Source: Eucommia ulmoides
Lineage: Eukaryota > Streptophyta > Magnoliopsida > Garryales > Eucommiaceae
Assembly: GCA_016647705.1 (NCBI GenBank)
Contig: CM028336.1
Span: 17,186,880 to 17,250,879, forward strand
Reading direction: 5' to 3'
Length of the DNA: 64,000 nucleotides
In this document: piece after piece, positions 24,937 through 37,059 of the stretch
Layout: each line of letters begins with the position of its first letter
Numbering within the stretch: position 1 is the first letter of the stretch
Made by a program: the position numbers and the translations under genes
The notes under the pieces: model-generated
What the model saw: only the letters and a program-made list of their open reading frames with translations
Told to the model about the DNA's origin: nothing
Databases searched by the model: none

Positions 24937-27900
24937 TTACAATCTACGAAGACCCAAAGACCTTACATGAGATTTGAACAAATCTCTAGAAATAGACTTA
25001 GTTAAGGGATCAGCCACCATTTTATTCGTAGAAATATGCTTGAGTACTACTTCTCCATGTGAGACTCTATCTCGGATGTAGTGATATCGAGTCTGAATAT
25101 ACTTCATCTTTCCATAATATTTAGGATCCTTAACATATGCGAGAGCAGCCATACTATCACAATGTATGATTACAGGATCTGCAGAATGTGGTACTATCTC
25201 AAGACTTTCTAAAAATCTTTTTAACCAAACAGCCTCTTGAACTGCTGAAGCACAAGCAACATATTCTGCTTCTATAGTGGATAGTGCTATGCAAGATTGC
25301 TTTTTTGCTAGACCACGAAATAACATCGTTGCTGAGTATGAAAGCATATCCTGATGTCGACTTACGTTCGTCCAAGTCACCACTCCAATCTGCATCACTA
25401 TATCCTTACAAATGTATATTTCCACCACGATAGCAAAGCATATAGTCTGTGGTTCCACGAAGGCACCGCAAGATCCTTTTAACTGCTCTCCAATGAACAA
25501 TTCCTGGATTGCTCTGGAAACGACTAACTAACCCCACAACATAACATATGTCTGGTCGTGTCCACATCATGGCATACATTAGGCTTCCAATTGCACTTGC
25601 ATATGGTATACGGGACATTTCTTATTTTTCAGCATTAGTTCTAGGACAAAAATCAAGACTCAAGGTAATATATTTCTCAACAGGAGTGTCTATAGGCTTA
25701 GCATTATGCATTTGAAATCGTTCAAGTACCTTCCTGATATAAGTCTCTTGGGATAAAGTAAGAAGTTTCTTAGAACGGTCTCGAATAATTTTAATACCAA
25801 GTACATAATTTGCTTCACCCATGTCCTTCATATTAAAAGTAAAGGACAACTACTCTTTAATGGAGACAATCATCCATATGTCATTTCCTGCCAATAAAAT
25901 ATCGTCTACATATAGAGTAAGGATAATGAAACCCTTCTCTGACTACTTTATATAAACACAATGATCTTCCTCAATCATGATAAAGCCAAAAGTAATTATA
26001 GCTTGATGAAATTTGAGGTACCATTGTCTAGATGATTGTTTTAGGCCATAAATGGAACGTTTTAACTTGCACACCTTGCACTCTTATCCCTGGGCCACAA
26101 AACTAACAAGTTGATCCATGTAGATCTCCTCATCTAGTTCTCCATTGAGAAAAGCAGTTTTAACATCCATTTGAAAAAGTTCTAGATCTAAATGGGCGAC
26201 GATGGCTAGGATTAAGTGAATGGAGGCAAACCTAACAACAGGTGAAAACGTTTCCTCATAGTCTACACCTCTTTTTGAGTGTAACCTTTCGCCACGAGAT
26301 GAGCTTTATACCTATCAATAGATCCATCTACTTGACGTTTAATCTTTAAAACCCATTTGTTTCCAATCAATTTTCATCCAGGCGGAAGATCAACTAGTTC
26401 CTATACTTGATTCTTTTGCATAGAACTAATCTCATCTTCCATTGCAGTTATCCATTCTTTAGCAGTAGGTGATGATAAGGCCTCTTAATAAGAGGAAGGC
26501 TCATCTTCCTCTAGTGAAGAACACATGAAAAATTCCTTATCAATCCCAAATAGACGTCGAGGAATATTTCTATGTTGACTTCTACGCAGCTAAAAAGTTT
26601 GAGAATTATATTGTGGTATACTCCCACTATTCTCTAAATTTCTCCCACTATCTTTGGCGATCATTGGCGTACTTGTAGAAGAACGAGGATTAATTTTTCC
26701 ACCCTCACCGAGTAATGGTGTAGAGTTATCATTTGACTCATTCAACTCATAAAGTTCTTTAATACCTCTTAGTTCACCTCTGCTTGGAAATTCATTTCCC
26801 ATAAATTCGACATCACATGACTCAATCTCAGTCAGTACGCCATCAAAACGTTCATGTAACATCACATATCATTTGGAGTGATCAGGATATCTAACGAATG
26901 TGCACTTTTGAGCTTTAGGGCCCAATTTTCCATGTGCATGTGACGTAATACGAACATAACCTGCAGATCCCCGTGGTCGCAAGTGTTCTAATTCTGGTTT
27001 GAAACCAGTCCATAACTCATATGGTGTAGATGGTATTGACTTGGAGGAAACTCTATTAAACATATAGGTCGCTGTCAATAAAGCATCTCCCCAGAAATTG
27101 ATTGGCAGATTAGCATGTACCATAATTGACCTAACCATATCCAATAAAGTTTGATTCCTGCGCTCAACTACTCCATTTTGTTGTAGAGTACCAGGAATCA
27201 TCAATTATCTAATTATACCTCTATCATCACATATAACCTTGAATTGTTCAGACAAATACTCACGTCCTCGGTCAGTACGTAAAATCTTAAGATTTTTACC
27301 TCTTTGATTCTCAACTAAATGAACAAATCTTTGGAAGCAATCCAATGCCTCTGATTTGTGAGAAATGAGATAAACATAACCAAAACGTGAGTAATCATCA
27401 ATGAATGTGATAAAATAATTCGCACCATGTCATGCCCTAATATTCAAAGGTCCGCTAATGTCAGAATGAACCAACTCTAAGGGAGATGTCGCCCTTCTAG
27501 CCTTACCAAAAAGCTTTCTTGTGGCTTTACCAGCCAAACAAGATTCACAAACAGGTAAGTTAACTTTAGAGAGTGGACCTAAAAGTCATTCTCAAGCTAA
27601 TCTTGTCATTCTTTCTTGCCCAATATGACCAAGTCTTGCATGCCATTTAACAAATGTAGATGTAATAGAATCATTATTACTAGAAGTTAAATATGTATCA
27701 AAATATAAAGATTCATCAACATCTAGTATATAAAATCCATCTATGGCCCCGTTTGGTAACCATTTCCATTCCAAAAATTCTCATTTCATTCCCAGATGTT
27801 TGAGAATAGCGTTTAGTAATTTTTGTTTTCGTTTCCATTTCATTCCCATTTAAGAATTGTGCCCACTTTTTTCTTAAGAAATGAGAAACAAAAAAAAGTT

Positions 27901-29520
27901 GTTTATCATTATTCCCATTCTATTCCCAAAACACATGGTCACTATTCACCCACTGTCCGACCACCGTCCGCCGCCATCCGCTGCCATCCGTCGCCGTCCG
28001 CCGCCGCCGCCACCGTCCGCCGCCGCCGGTCATCTCCGGCGATCGTCGCCGGTCACCGTCCGCCGTGGCCCCTTCGGTCATCTCCGGCGACCGTCGCCGG
28101 TCACCGTCTGGCCGAAAATTTCCTGGTCACTTCCGGCCATCGCCGGCGACGGCGCCATTATCTTTCGGCTGGCGTCGCCGGTGCCACTGTCGTCCGGTCA
28201 TCGCCGGTGGGGGGCCACCGCCGTCTCCGACGCCAGAGCACCGCCGGCCGGCCAGCGACGGCGCCACCGCCGTCAGGCCAAAACAGAAAAAAAAAAAGAT
28301 TTTAGGATAAAATCGTTACCAAACACAATTCCCTTCCCAAACTAAAAAAAAAATTATCGTTACCAAATGCGATTCTACTCCCAAAAAGAAAACAAAATTC
28401 TCATCCCATTCCTATCCCACTGCTGGAATGGAAACAGAAACGGTTACCAAATGCCACCTATATGTCCACTACCATAAAACACGGAATCTAAATAAAATTG
28501 AATAGAGTTTATAGTGAAACTGAAAGAAAAACCTAGTCCGGCTATGACTGCAACAGACATCAAGTTTCGTCGAACTCCAGGAGCATAAAGAACATCATAG
28601 AGAAGCACGGTGCGTCCAAAACTCATCTTTAATTGATAGGTTCCAATTCTTATCACATCTTCGCTAGTACTATTCCCTATGTAAATACATTGACTCCCAA
28701 TTATAATTCTACGATACTCAACGAACCCTACTCGATCTTTTGCGATGTGTCTTGTTGCTCCAGTATCTACAATCCAATTAGGAAAAGAATAAGCAACTAA
28801 GACATCACTGCACACAAAGGCGTCATTTTGAAAGATAGAGTTGATTTGTACCTTCTTCGGCTCCTTCTTTCCTCCACGCTTGCCTTTTTGATACTTTCTG
28901 CCATTTCTCTTTTTATAAGCAGATCCTCTTATTTCTCTTTATTGTACTTTGTCCTGCCACTTTCGCTTGGACCCAAATGTCTGGAGATGGCTAGACTCAG
29001 CGACAAACATAGAAATATTATCTTGTGCCTCCAACCTCTCTGCCTCTAATTCCAAATGACGTTGTAATTGCGTAAAATTTTGGATATTTTCATTGTGCGT
29101 CATCATGAGCTTCATTTGCTCCCAAGAATCGGATAAAAACCGAAGCACAACTAGGATCTGTTGCTTATCAAATAAGTTGTTATCAGTTGCTTTTAGGTCG
29201 CGTATCATAGCCGACATTTTTTGAAGATACTCAACCATCTTTATTTTGGGAGACATCTTATAAGTTTCAAACTTAAGTGTCAAGGCTCGCAACCTAATTA
29301 CTGATGTACCGGCAAATGCCAACTTCAAGGCATTCCACATCTCTAGTGTTGTGGCATAACCTTCATAATTACCAATTAGATCATCATGCATATAGCTTAA
29401 AATAGTGAATTTTGCACTACGATATTTCTTGGCCCAATTTTGATAGGTTTCCATCTCACGCCGGTGTTGGGCAGAATTACTTTCGGGAGGTGATTCGATA
29501 CTGTATGTCAGTGTTTCCAA
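24937..29520 (-). pseudogene. Copia gag-pol fossil (gag, protease, integrase, RT, RNase H)
   Basis: In transcription order: gag 28939-29520; protease with WIVDTGATRHIAKD near 28770; GAG-pre-integrase with HARLGHIGQERM at about 27600; integrase core to about 26869 (QQNGVVERRNQTLL at about 27180). RT follows at about 25622-26450 (YVDDILLAGND at about 25910) and RNase H at 24937-25618 (STIEAEYVACAS, KMVADPLTK). Integrase before RT identifies Ty1/Copia. A small TIR element (27745-28458) sits between protease and GAG-pre-integrase. The polyprotein is broken, with roughly ten interruptions. Confidence 0.85.
27745..28458. mobile_element. PIF/Harbinger-like small TIR element nested in the Copia
   Basis: Ends are GGCCCCGTTTGGTAACC and the complement of GGTGGCATTTGGTAACC, both continuing into TTTCC. 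It is flanked by TAT on both sides (27742-27744 and 28459-28461). The 714-bp body lacks a transposase and has a strongly GC-rich centre (27955-28275) of CCGCCGTCGCCGG-type repeats, unlike the AT-rich surroundings. Frames at 27823-28345 are compositional artefacts. The TIR resembles that of the element at 3006-4032. Confidence 0.7.
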
Positions 29521-29639
29521 AACCTCTCGCTCATTTAGGAGATACTAGATCTTATGATGCCAAATATCGTAATTATTCTCATCTAGTTTCTCAACTTTAG
29601 CAAGATCCGCGACTATATTTGTTAAAGTCATTTCACTAC

Positions 29640-30524
29640 ATTTTATGCACATTGAAGATATTAGTACACACTAATTATTTTGTCGCAATAATCGAATCTA
29701 AAAAATAATATATATCTCTATAGTATAAAATCGAAAATTTCGCTATACTCATAATCATCTCTTACATTTACAGATTTAAATATCATTTCTAGATACATTA
29801 TGTACAAAACAAAAAAATAATAATGAGAAAAACATATCTCAACTCATTATTATCCATAAATTTTAATTTCATATTTTTTTAAATAAATATTTATATATAT
29901 CGTATACTAAAATTAAATAACATGAAAACTTCGTATATAATTCATGATGACAAATAGAAACGAAATCAAAATCCAATTTCATAACACCAGCATGTGAAAT
30001 TAAATAATCCTATGAACGAACAGTGCAAAGGTGATTGTGTCCTTGGTTGTGTCTGAGTGGGTGTTACATTCCTCTCTCAATTCAGAGGGAATGGGATCGA
30101 GTCGTCGAAGGGGCACGTTGTAATGGCTTATTTTTTGTTTTCACTTATTTATTTAAAACAAAAATTGTGCTCCCGAGAGTTGAACCGTAGACCAACTGAA
30201 TCTTTACACCCCAACGTCGTAAAGCACTTGCCCACGGACTGACACAACGGTTCAATAAGAGTTTTCAAAACAATATTAAGAAGCAACACGCCATTCAAAA
30301 CGTTTTCAATCTTGAAAAAAATCATATAAAATCAACCGTACATCCAAATTTTATAAAATTTATATCATTCATTATGAAAATTTTTTTGTATAAAAAGTTT
30401 CAAAAAATATCAAAATTTTTTTAAAAAATAAAATAAAATATTTCGGCCATGAACGAGAAAAATCGATTTTTCTTCCATGGACAACATGATTTGGCGAAAT
30501 GAGTTTATAAGGCTGTGATACCAA
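29640..30524 (-). mobile_element. Copia 5' leader with Met-tRNA primer-binding site
   Basis: Upstream of gag on the minus strand, this AT-rich leader ends at the middle LTR. Its first bases read TTGGTATCACAGCC, a near match to the plant initiator-tRNA-Met primer site TGGTATCAGAGC. A stretch at 30150-30250 has weak tRNA-like box A and B spacing on the minus strand and might be a captured SINE. Confidence 0.6.
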
Positions 30525-30919
30525 TGTAAACGTATGCAGAAACATAAAAACGGAAGTGTACATTCGGCAGACTCATTTACAACCGTTCCTCGTTTTTTCT
30601 CTCGTCGGCAAGAAAAATACTACTAGAATATTTTTTGATAATATTCACACATTCACTAACCAAGGCCACGCAAATTATCTGTAATCTGATAGGATAGAGA
30701 TCTTAATGTATCAACGCATATTTATAGAGAAAATCTCAAATGATGTATCCGTTCTAATGGGTACATACCGAAAGAGTATGTTCATTCCAACGGATGTCTA
30801 TCAAAAAGACGTGATCCTTAAGATTAAGAGGTGCACCCATTTACATGGTGACTCTCCATGAATCATGGGACCCATGTGGACGCTCCACGGGTCTACCCGA
30901 CCTGCTTCATAATCCAACA
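30525..30919 (-). repeat. Copia LTR 2 (shared middle LTR)
   Basis: 395 bp with the same ends as LTR 1. A primer-binding site adjoins its left edge, and the polypurine-tract complement TCTCCCACTCGG adjoins its right edge, so it serves as 5' LTR for the main body and 3' LTR for the short unit. Confidence 0.85.
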
Positions 30920-31449
30920 TCTCCCACTCGGACACAATGGGCACCAAATATGTTTCTCTCTTTAAACTTATGCATTATACCCTCTTCATACAGGTTAGTG
31001 GTGTGTGCCACCGACGAGTGTCTTCAAACAATGTGGGAGCACACATATAAAGTTATTTTTCAAAACATTATATTATATATATATATATATATATTTTTTT
31101 TGGAAATAAGCACGCTACTGCAAAAGGAGATTAAGCATGTTCTGAGTTTTAAATTCTAGAGGGGTTAAAAATGCTTAATTTGATATGACTGAATTGGTCT
31201 GAGGCATAGACAAGTATTTTATTTTGCAGCGGGATGTTGCCATGTTAGTTTGATAGAAAAATCAACGGTACGTCCAAATTTTATGAAATTTATATCGTTG
31301 AACTCGCAATGAAACGTAAAATTTTCAAAAACTATCGAACTTTTCTGAAAAAAAAATAAAAAAAAATTCTGCCATGAACGAGAAAAATCGATTTTTCTTC
31401 CATGGACAACTTGATTGGGTAAAATGAGTCTATAAGGCTCTGATACTAA
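30920..31449 (-). mobile_element. Remnant internal unit between Copia LTRs 2 and 3
   Basis: 30920-31245 repeats the 3' non-coding internal sequence seen at 23774-24060, including a (TA)n run. 31250-31449 repeats the leader sequence seen at about 30320-30524, including a primer site reading TTAGTATCAGAGCC. The coding region is absent between them. Confidence 0.8.
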
Positions 31450-31884
31450 TGTAAACTTATGCGGAAACATAAAAACGAAAGCGTACCTTTCGGATTCGGC
31501 AGACTCGTTTACAGCGTACCTTTCGGATTCGGCAGACTCGTTTACAACCGTTCCTCGTTTCTTCTCTCGTCGGCAAGAAAAATACTATTAGAATATTTTT
31601 CGATAATATTCACGTATTCACTAACCAAAGCCACTCAAATTATCTATAATCTGATGGGATAGAGACCTTAATGTATTAACGCATATTTATAGATAAAATC
31701 TCAAAAGATGTGTCCGTTCCAATGGGTACATACCAAAAGGGTATATCCATTCCAACGGGTGTCTATCAAAAAGACGTGATCCTTAAGAATAAGAGGTGCA
31801 CCCATTCACATGGTAACTCTCCATGAATTATAGGGCCCATGTGTACGCTCCACGGGTAGACCCGACTCGCTCCATAATCCAACA
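31450..31884 (-). repeat. Copia LTR 3 (outer 5' LTR), with a short internal duplication
   Basis: 435 bp. A 32-base segment starting GCGTACCTTTCGGATTCG is present twice in tandem at about 31480-31544, explaining its extra length over LTR 1 and 2. Its right edge abuts caulimovirid sequence. Confidence 0.85.
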
Positions 31885-32172
31885 GTTTCAAAATTAAATC
31901 CTCTTAAATTATAATATTTATTAGGTTTTGTATAAATACTAGAGATACTTTTTATTTCTGGATCTTGATAACTTCCTGATGTTTGGGCTGAGTTCATACT
32001 TCTAGATTTGATTAAAGGTGTTTGAAAATTTATTATAACACTTCCATCTGAATCTTGATTATAACTTGTTGCTACATATTTTCTTATTCTTACAATTTTT
32101 ATTTCTTCAATTAATTCTTAAAAATTTCATTCTCCTCCAGTCATGATCTCATGCCATTGAAGTTTTCTAGTT
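31885..32172 (-). mobile_element. Caulimovirid fossil, minus copy, 5'-most segment
   Basis: This continues the minus copy past the Copia insertion. It corresponds, base for base with scattered changes, to 32860-33125 of the plus copy (AAACTTCAATGGCATnAGAT and CTGGAGGAGAATGAAATTTT are shared). The match stops at about 32172, where plus-oriented caulimovirid sequence begins. Confidence 0.8.
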
Positions 32173-35100
32173 CAGGATCAAGTTCAAAAGAATTTCATGT
32201 CTTCTTAGGTAATATAGAAGATAGACTAAGAAATTGGAAAGGCACGGGCCTTCCAGATCAAAATGCTAAAGAAATATGGGAAATGTCAAAATCTGAAGCA
32301 AAAATTATCAAACAATTAGAATCAATAGAAAAAGAGCAAGGATATACAATCAAAATAGTTAATAGGTCAACAACTTTACATTAAAAAAACTTAAGACAAA
32401 GGTTAAGATTGTTAATCAAAGAAGACCTGCAAACCTTTATTCCAAAATATAATAGAGTACACATAGGATTAGTTCAAATATGAATGTTTCCTTTAACAAG
32501 AGAAGGATTAAACAAACCTATATGTATAGTTCTTAGAAAATCACGACATCAAGAATTTGATGACTCATTATTAGGAATGTTAGAAGATAATATAGCATAA
32601 GGACTAATATATTTTAAATGTTATCCAAATCTTAGAACTGATATAAATGATGAATCATTATACAAAATTTTAACCTTAAACGTTCAAGAAAAAAATTATA
32701 ATATATGCAAAGGATAAAAAAATTTAGAAATAATTCACAAAATATATTATAAAGTCACAACCTCAACAGTATTCCCAGATGCAAAAAAAGAAAGCCCTAG
32801 GGGAATATCAACATTTATTTAAGCTAATGAAAATAAGTCGGTATTAATATCTCAACCTAGAAAACTTCAATGGCATAAGATCATAACTGGAGGAGAATGA
32901 AATTTTGAAGAAGTCAAAACTGTAGGAATAAAAAAAACAAAAAACTGTAGCAACAAGTTATAATCGAGATTCAGATGAAAATGTTACAATAAATTTTCAA
33001 ACACCTTTAGTCAAATCTAGAAGCATGAACTTAGCCCAAACATCATCCCAAAAGAAAAAGTATCTCTAGTATTTTTACAAAACCTAATAAATATTATAGT
33101 TTAAGGGGAGTTAATTTTGAAACAAATATACCTCTTGGAATTTATAAAGAAGAATCTAAAGAATCTTTCTCTCCAATTGTTTCTCAAGTTCTAGATGAAA
33201 ATTAAAGAAATAATCAAATTTTTACCCTTAATAGACAATTCAAAATTGACGTGGAATATTTAAGAAAAGAATTTATGGATCAAAGTCATTCAAGAGATAG
33301 AAATAAATTTTTCGAAAAACATCCAAAGGAAGAAAGAGAAAAAATTAAATAAAAATGGAAAAAAATTATGAAAGAAAAGAAGAATATACCTTTCTTTGAT
33401 TATTATAAGAAAAAAAATGTTCAAACCCTTCAAACAGTTAAGAAATTGTGGAAAGTGTCAAAGAAAGATCAAAATATAAATATGATTCATCCACCATTAG
33501 ATTCAATTGAAATAGATTACAAAGATTTTAAGGTTATAGCCTTTCCTTTCAAAAAAATGGATGTAACCTCTCAAAGTCTAATAGACCATGTTATTTGTCA
33601 AAATAATTATACTAATCAAATACTTCATACTGCCACTAATCAATTAAATAGAATTGAAAATATTCTAGAAAACTTGGAAAAGGCAAAACCCTCAAAATTT
33701 GAAGGAAATCAAAAATAAAAAAATGAGATACAAAAACCTATTCATAAAGCCTTTGAAATAGAGGATAATATCAAGTTTAACCTGGGGATTAAAGATACTG
33801 ATGACATCAACAAAACTATTGGACACAGTCAACGAAAAATTATCAAAATTAAGCCTAAAGGATAATAAGGTCAATACCTTGTCAAAAATAGAGCATATAG
33901 GTGAACTCAAAACTCAATTTGATGAAACAAACAATAGAAGTTTAGAAATCAATAAATTATATTATTCAAAGGGAAATTCAAATTGGAAACAATCTCAAAA
34001 ATCCCATTACTCAAGACCATCATATCCTGATATGTTATATGAATTAAGAATTAAAGATAGAGCTCCATATGGTGGCACTTCTATCTATGAATGGAATATA
34101 GACGGATTAACAGAATATCAAATAGTTGAACTTCTCAATGAAATGACAATGGCAGCAACCGCTTACAAATGAAAAAATAGTGATGAATATCTTACAACTC
34201 AAATTTTAACTCAAGGATTTACTGGTCAATTAAAAAAAAATGGTAGGATAACTATCTCACTGAAAGCGATAGAAGAGAAATCATTACTGGTGTTAAAGTA
34301 AAAAATGAAGGTACTAGTCAAGAACCAATAATGACCTCAGATACAGTTTCCTCATTAATTTGGACAATAATAAAATTCTTCGTAGGAGAACCAACTAATT
34401 TCATAGAAAAAGGTAATAAAATGTTAATTAATCTTAGGTGTCCTTGATTACAAGATTTTAGATGGTATAAAAATATATTTTTATCAAAAGTACATCTAAG
34501 GCCAAATTGTAGGGAAGCCTATTGGAAAGAAAAATTTATTGTAGAACTACCCCCTTTATTCACTCAAAAGGTTAACGAAAGAATTCAAAAGGAATTAGGG
34601 ACTAATTATAAATACCACACCTATGGTCAACTAATAACAACAATAAATAAAGAAGGATCAGTTCTATGTATAGTCCTAAAACTACAAGCAAAAATGAAAA
34701 ATGAATTAAGTCAAAGCGAAAAGAAAGTTAGGAGATTTTTGTAGTCAATATGAATATGAGAAAATACAAGCACCCTCTACAAAAAAGAAACAAAAGAACA
34801 AAAGAAAGTTTGTCAAGAAATATTACTCAAAACACAAAGATACTAACAAATGGGAAATATATTTTGATAACAGGAAAAGAAAAACTACTACAAAACCAAG
34901 AGCAAAATAATATAAAAAAAAGAGATCATATGCTACAAATGGGTAAAACCTGATCACTATAGTAGAAGCTGCAAAATGGAGGAAAAGATTCAAGCTCTAG
35001 ATTGTAGCAAAACCTTAAAAAGACAAATGATATTTCTCTTTATTAATAGCGAATCGGAGAATTCTTCGGAAGAACTTGAAATTAATGAAATCATAGAAAC

Positions 35101-35608
35101 TTCAAGTAAAGAATCCGATCAAGAAGATACTGACTCATGTAATGAAGGAATAAGATTTTGCACTTGTACAAAATGCACAAAATCAATAAATATGATTTCA
35201 AAAGAAAGTAAAATTAAGATTAATATGAGAGAACATATACAAGATCTCGAAATTAAGAAAGAATATTTACTCAAGTTAAAGGATCAATTAACCCGGGATG
35301 AACAACCCAAAATAATAGAAGAGGAATATAATGCGCAAGGCATAATTAGAAGATATAGTAAAACAAAACCTCAATCTACGATTCATCTCAATCTAAGATT
35401 CAAGATTTACATCAAGAAATTAATATTATGAAAAGACATATTAAAACCCTACAAGAAGATGTTGATCAACTCAAAACTACTCAAAAGAATAATAATAAGG
35501 AGATTGTCCAAGAAGACTCAAGTTCTAAAGAAAAAACTAATACGAGTCAAAATAATGATCAACAAACCGTTTTAGGATATATGTCAAAAGTTAATATTCA
35601 CAAATGGA
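32173..35608 (+). mobile_element. Endogenous caulimovirid fossil, plus copy: movement domain, coat domain, zinc knuckle
   Basis: In order: a movement-protein-like region at about 32390-32700 (blocks RVHIGLVQ, PLTREGLNKP, IYFKCYPNL, matching the petuvirus/florendovirus pattern from memory); a lysine-rich coiled-coil-prone segment 33368-33715; coat-like sequence 33800-34740 (SYPDMLYELRIKDRAPYGGT, DFRWYKNIFLSKV, AYWKEKFIVELPPLF); a CCHC zinc knuckle region at about 34920-34978 (KPDHYSRSCKM); then the linker to the protease, ending at about 35608 where an LTR fragment starts. Protease and RT are absent here. The copy is broken, with around ten or more interruptions. Together with the minus copy it covers most of a genome. 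Confidence 0.8.
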
Positions 35609-37059
35609 ACTCAATGCGTGATCTTTAACAGCTACAGGAGGTCGATTCTCTTAAAAATGACACAAATGTCTCACATTTAACAATATCTACACAGAAAATA
35701 TTAGAGAAAAACATGCTCTTGGGATCTATAATAATATATATGATCCCAATACTCTAAGATAATTATAATTTTAATCTAGGGGATTGCGGGATTCAAATTA
35801 GTGGTGCATAAAAGGAAAATAGACCTCACAGACACAAAAACTAATAGAATTGATAGGGAAAGGGCGACCAAAATGGTGTTGCCCGAATTCTCGATGATGA
35901 TCGACCATTTTGGTCTTCCCCTCCTTATAAATACAGTCCAACGTTCAAAACCATGGACCCCTTATTTTTCTAATTGCAGTTTAACCCCCAAACTTCTTAA
36001 GTTCAACATTACTTCCCTATTTGTTTTTCAAGGACTCTTCTAACTTTAATTTCGTATTTGTGTGTGACCCATTAGGTTCATACCAAAAGTTGGATGGTGA
36101 AATTAATTAATTTACTGATTAATTAACCAATGTAAATTAGAATAATTCTAATTTTATCTTTCTAGAAGAAAATGATTTTTTCCTTAAGGTATTTTCTCCG
36201 ACTGTGGGTCATGTACACCCGCTTATCATAGTCATGTCCAGTTGGTAGGAATTAACCAAGAGAACCCCCTCAGGTGTGATATATATATATTCCATGATCT
36301 CTCTATCTGTGTACCCGAAATGATCAACAGAATATGGTTAAGTCCAAAACTCTAGTCTAATCATTTGTATTTGATTGATAAAATAATTCCTTATTATATC
36401 TGATTAGAATCTCATCCTAACCATCATATTGTTTTTGCCATAGGTTTGGTTGAATTATATTAAACTGAATCACTTGGGTCATGTTTTTTTTTTGTTATAA
36501 GTGATAGATCCCTTCTTATATACTCGTATATTATCATGTATGTTCTACTATACCCAATGAATACCTTCAAAGGCCTGTGGTTAGAGAACAACACTCAGTA
36601 TTACCACAGTATTGTAACCCTTACATGTATATAAAATATGTTAACTGCAAAAGTTCACGGAATACTTCAATTACACCTCAAATATCTTATTTTGACCTGA
36701 GCAAAACTACCATGTAAAATATCAAGGATGATCACGTTTGACCTCTTACTACCACTTAACAAGCCCCCTCATAGATATTCTAGTATCTCATACTGATGGA
36801 TTGAGACTCACTATTCTCAAATAGGTAATATCAGATCAAACTAGCCTACATTTTTAAAGATCCTTTTCAATAATCCAATATCAAATAGGAACAATTTAGA
36901 ATATCGAGCTACGAAAGTAGAACATTCTAATGAATATCTAAGGTCTACAACAACATTGATATAATTACAAGAATATTATCAAAATACTTTTTATTATTTA
37001 CTTTAAATTATTACCAAAAACAAGCTTGCCTAGGATTACTTAGAAGTCTTACATCTAAC
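35609..37059 (-). mobile_element. LTR fragment of family L (copy A)
   Basis: Read on the minus strand it starts TGTTAGATGTAAG at 37059. It then shares long blocks with 41805-43070 and 61540-62100: TGAGTCTCAATCCATCA, AAGGTATTCATTGGGTATA, and the AAnTTTTGGTATGAACCTAAT region. Compared with copy B it stops about 190 bp early, at the border with the caulimovirid. No coding capacity. Family L is my own label. Confidence 0.65.

Larger units (their letters stand above)
23372..31884 (-). mobile_element. Ty1/Copia composite with three LTRs inside the caulimovirid
   Basis: Three LTRs of one family, all in minus orientation, lie at 23372-23773, 30525-30919 and 31450-31884 (TGTAAAC at the left, AATCCAACA at the right). 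The outer flanks are GTTTT (23367-23371) and GTTTC (31885-31889), a five-base duplication with one change; the parallel caulimovirid copy shows the uninterrupted site. The main internal region is 23774-30524. A second, drastically shortened internal piece joins the middle and right LTRs. The outer LTRs differ by about 36 sites in about 400 by eye. With the commonly used grass rate of 1.3e-8 per site per year this is about 3-4 million years, and older if the host evolves slowly. The coding region is broken, with roughly ten interruptions. Confidence 0.85.

Noticed and set aside
27823-28345. Overlapping proline/arginine-rich open frames in three phases
   Set aside because: They arise from the GC-rich repeat interior of the small TIR element. 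All frames are open at once and none resembles a protein family.
30150-30250. tRNA-like or SINE-like boxes on the minus strand
   Set aside because: GGTTCAACTC resembles a box B and a weak box A lies upstream, but no cloverleaf can be drawn and no SINE ends or duplication are seen. Kept only as a remark in the Copia leader.
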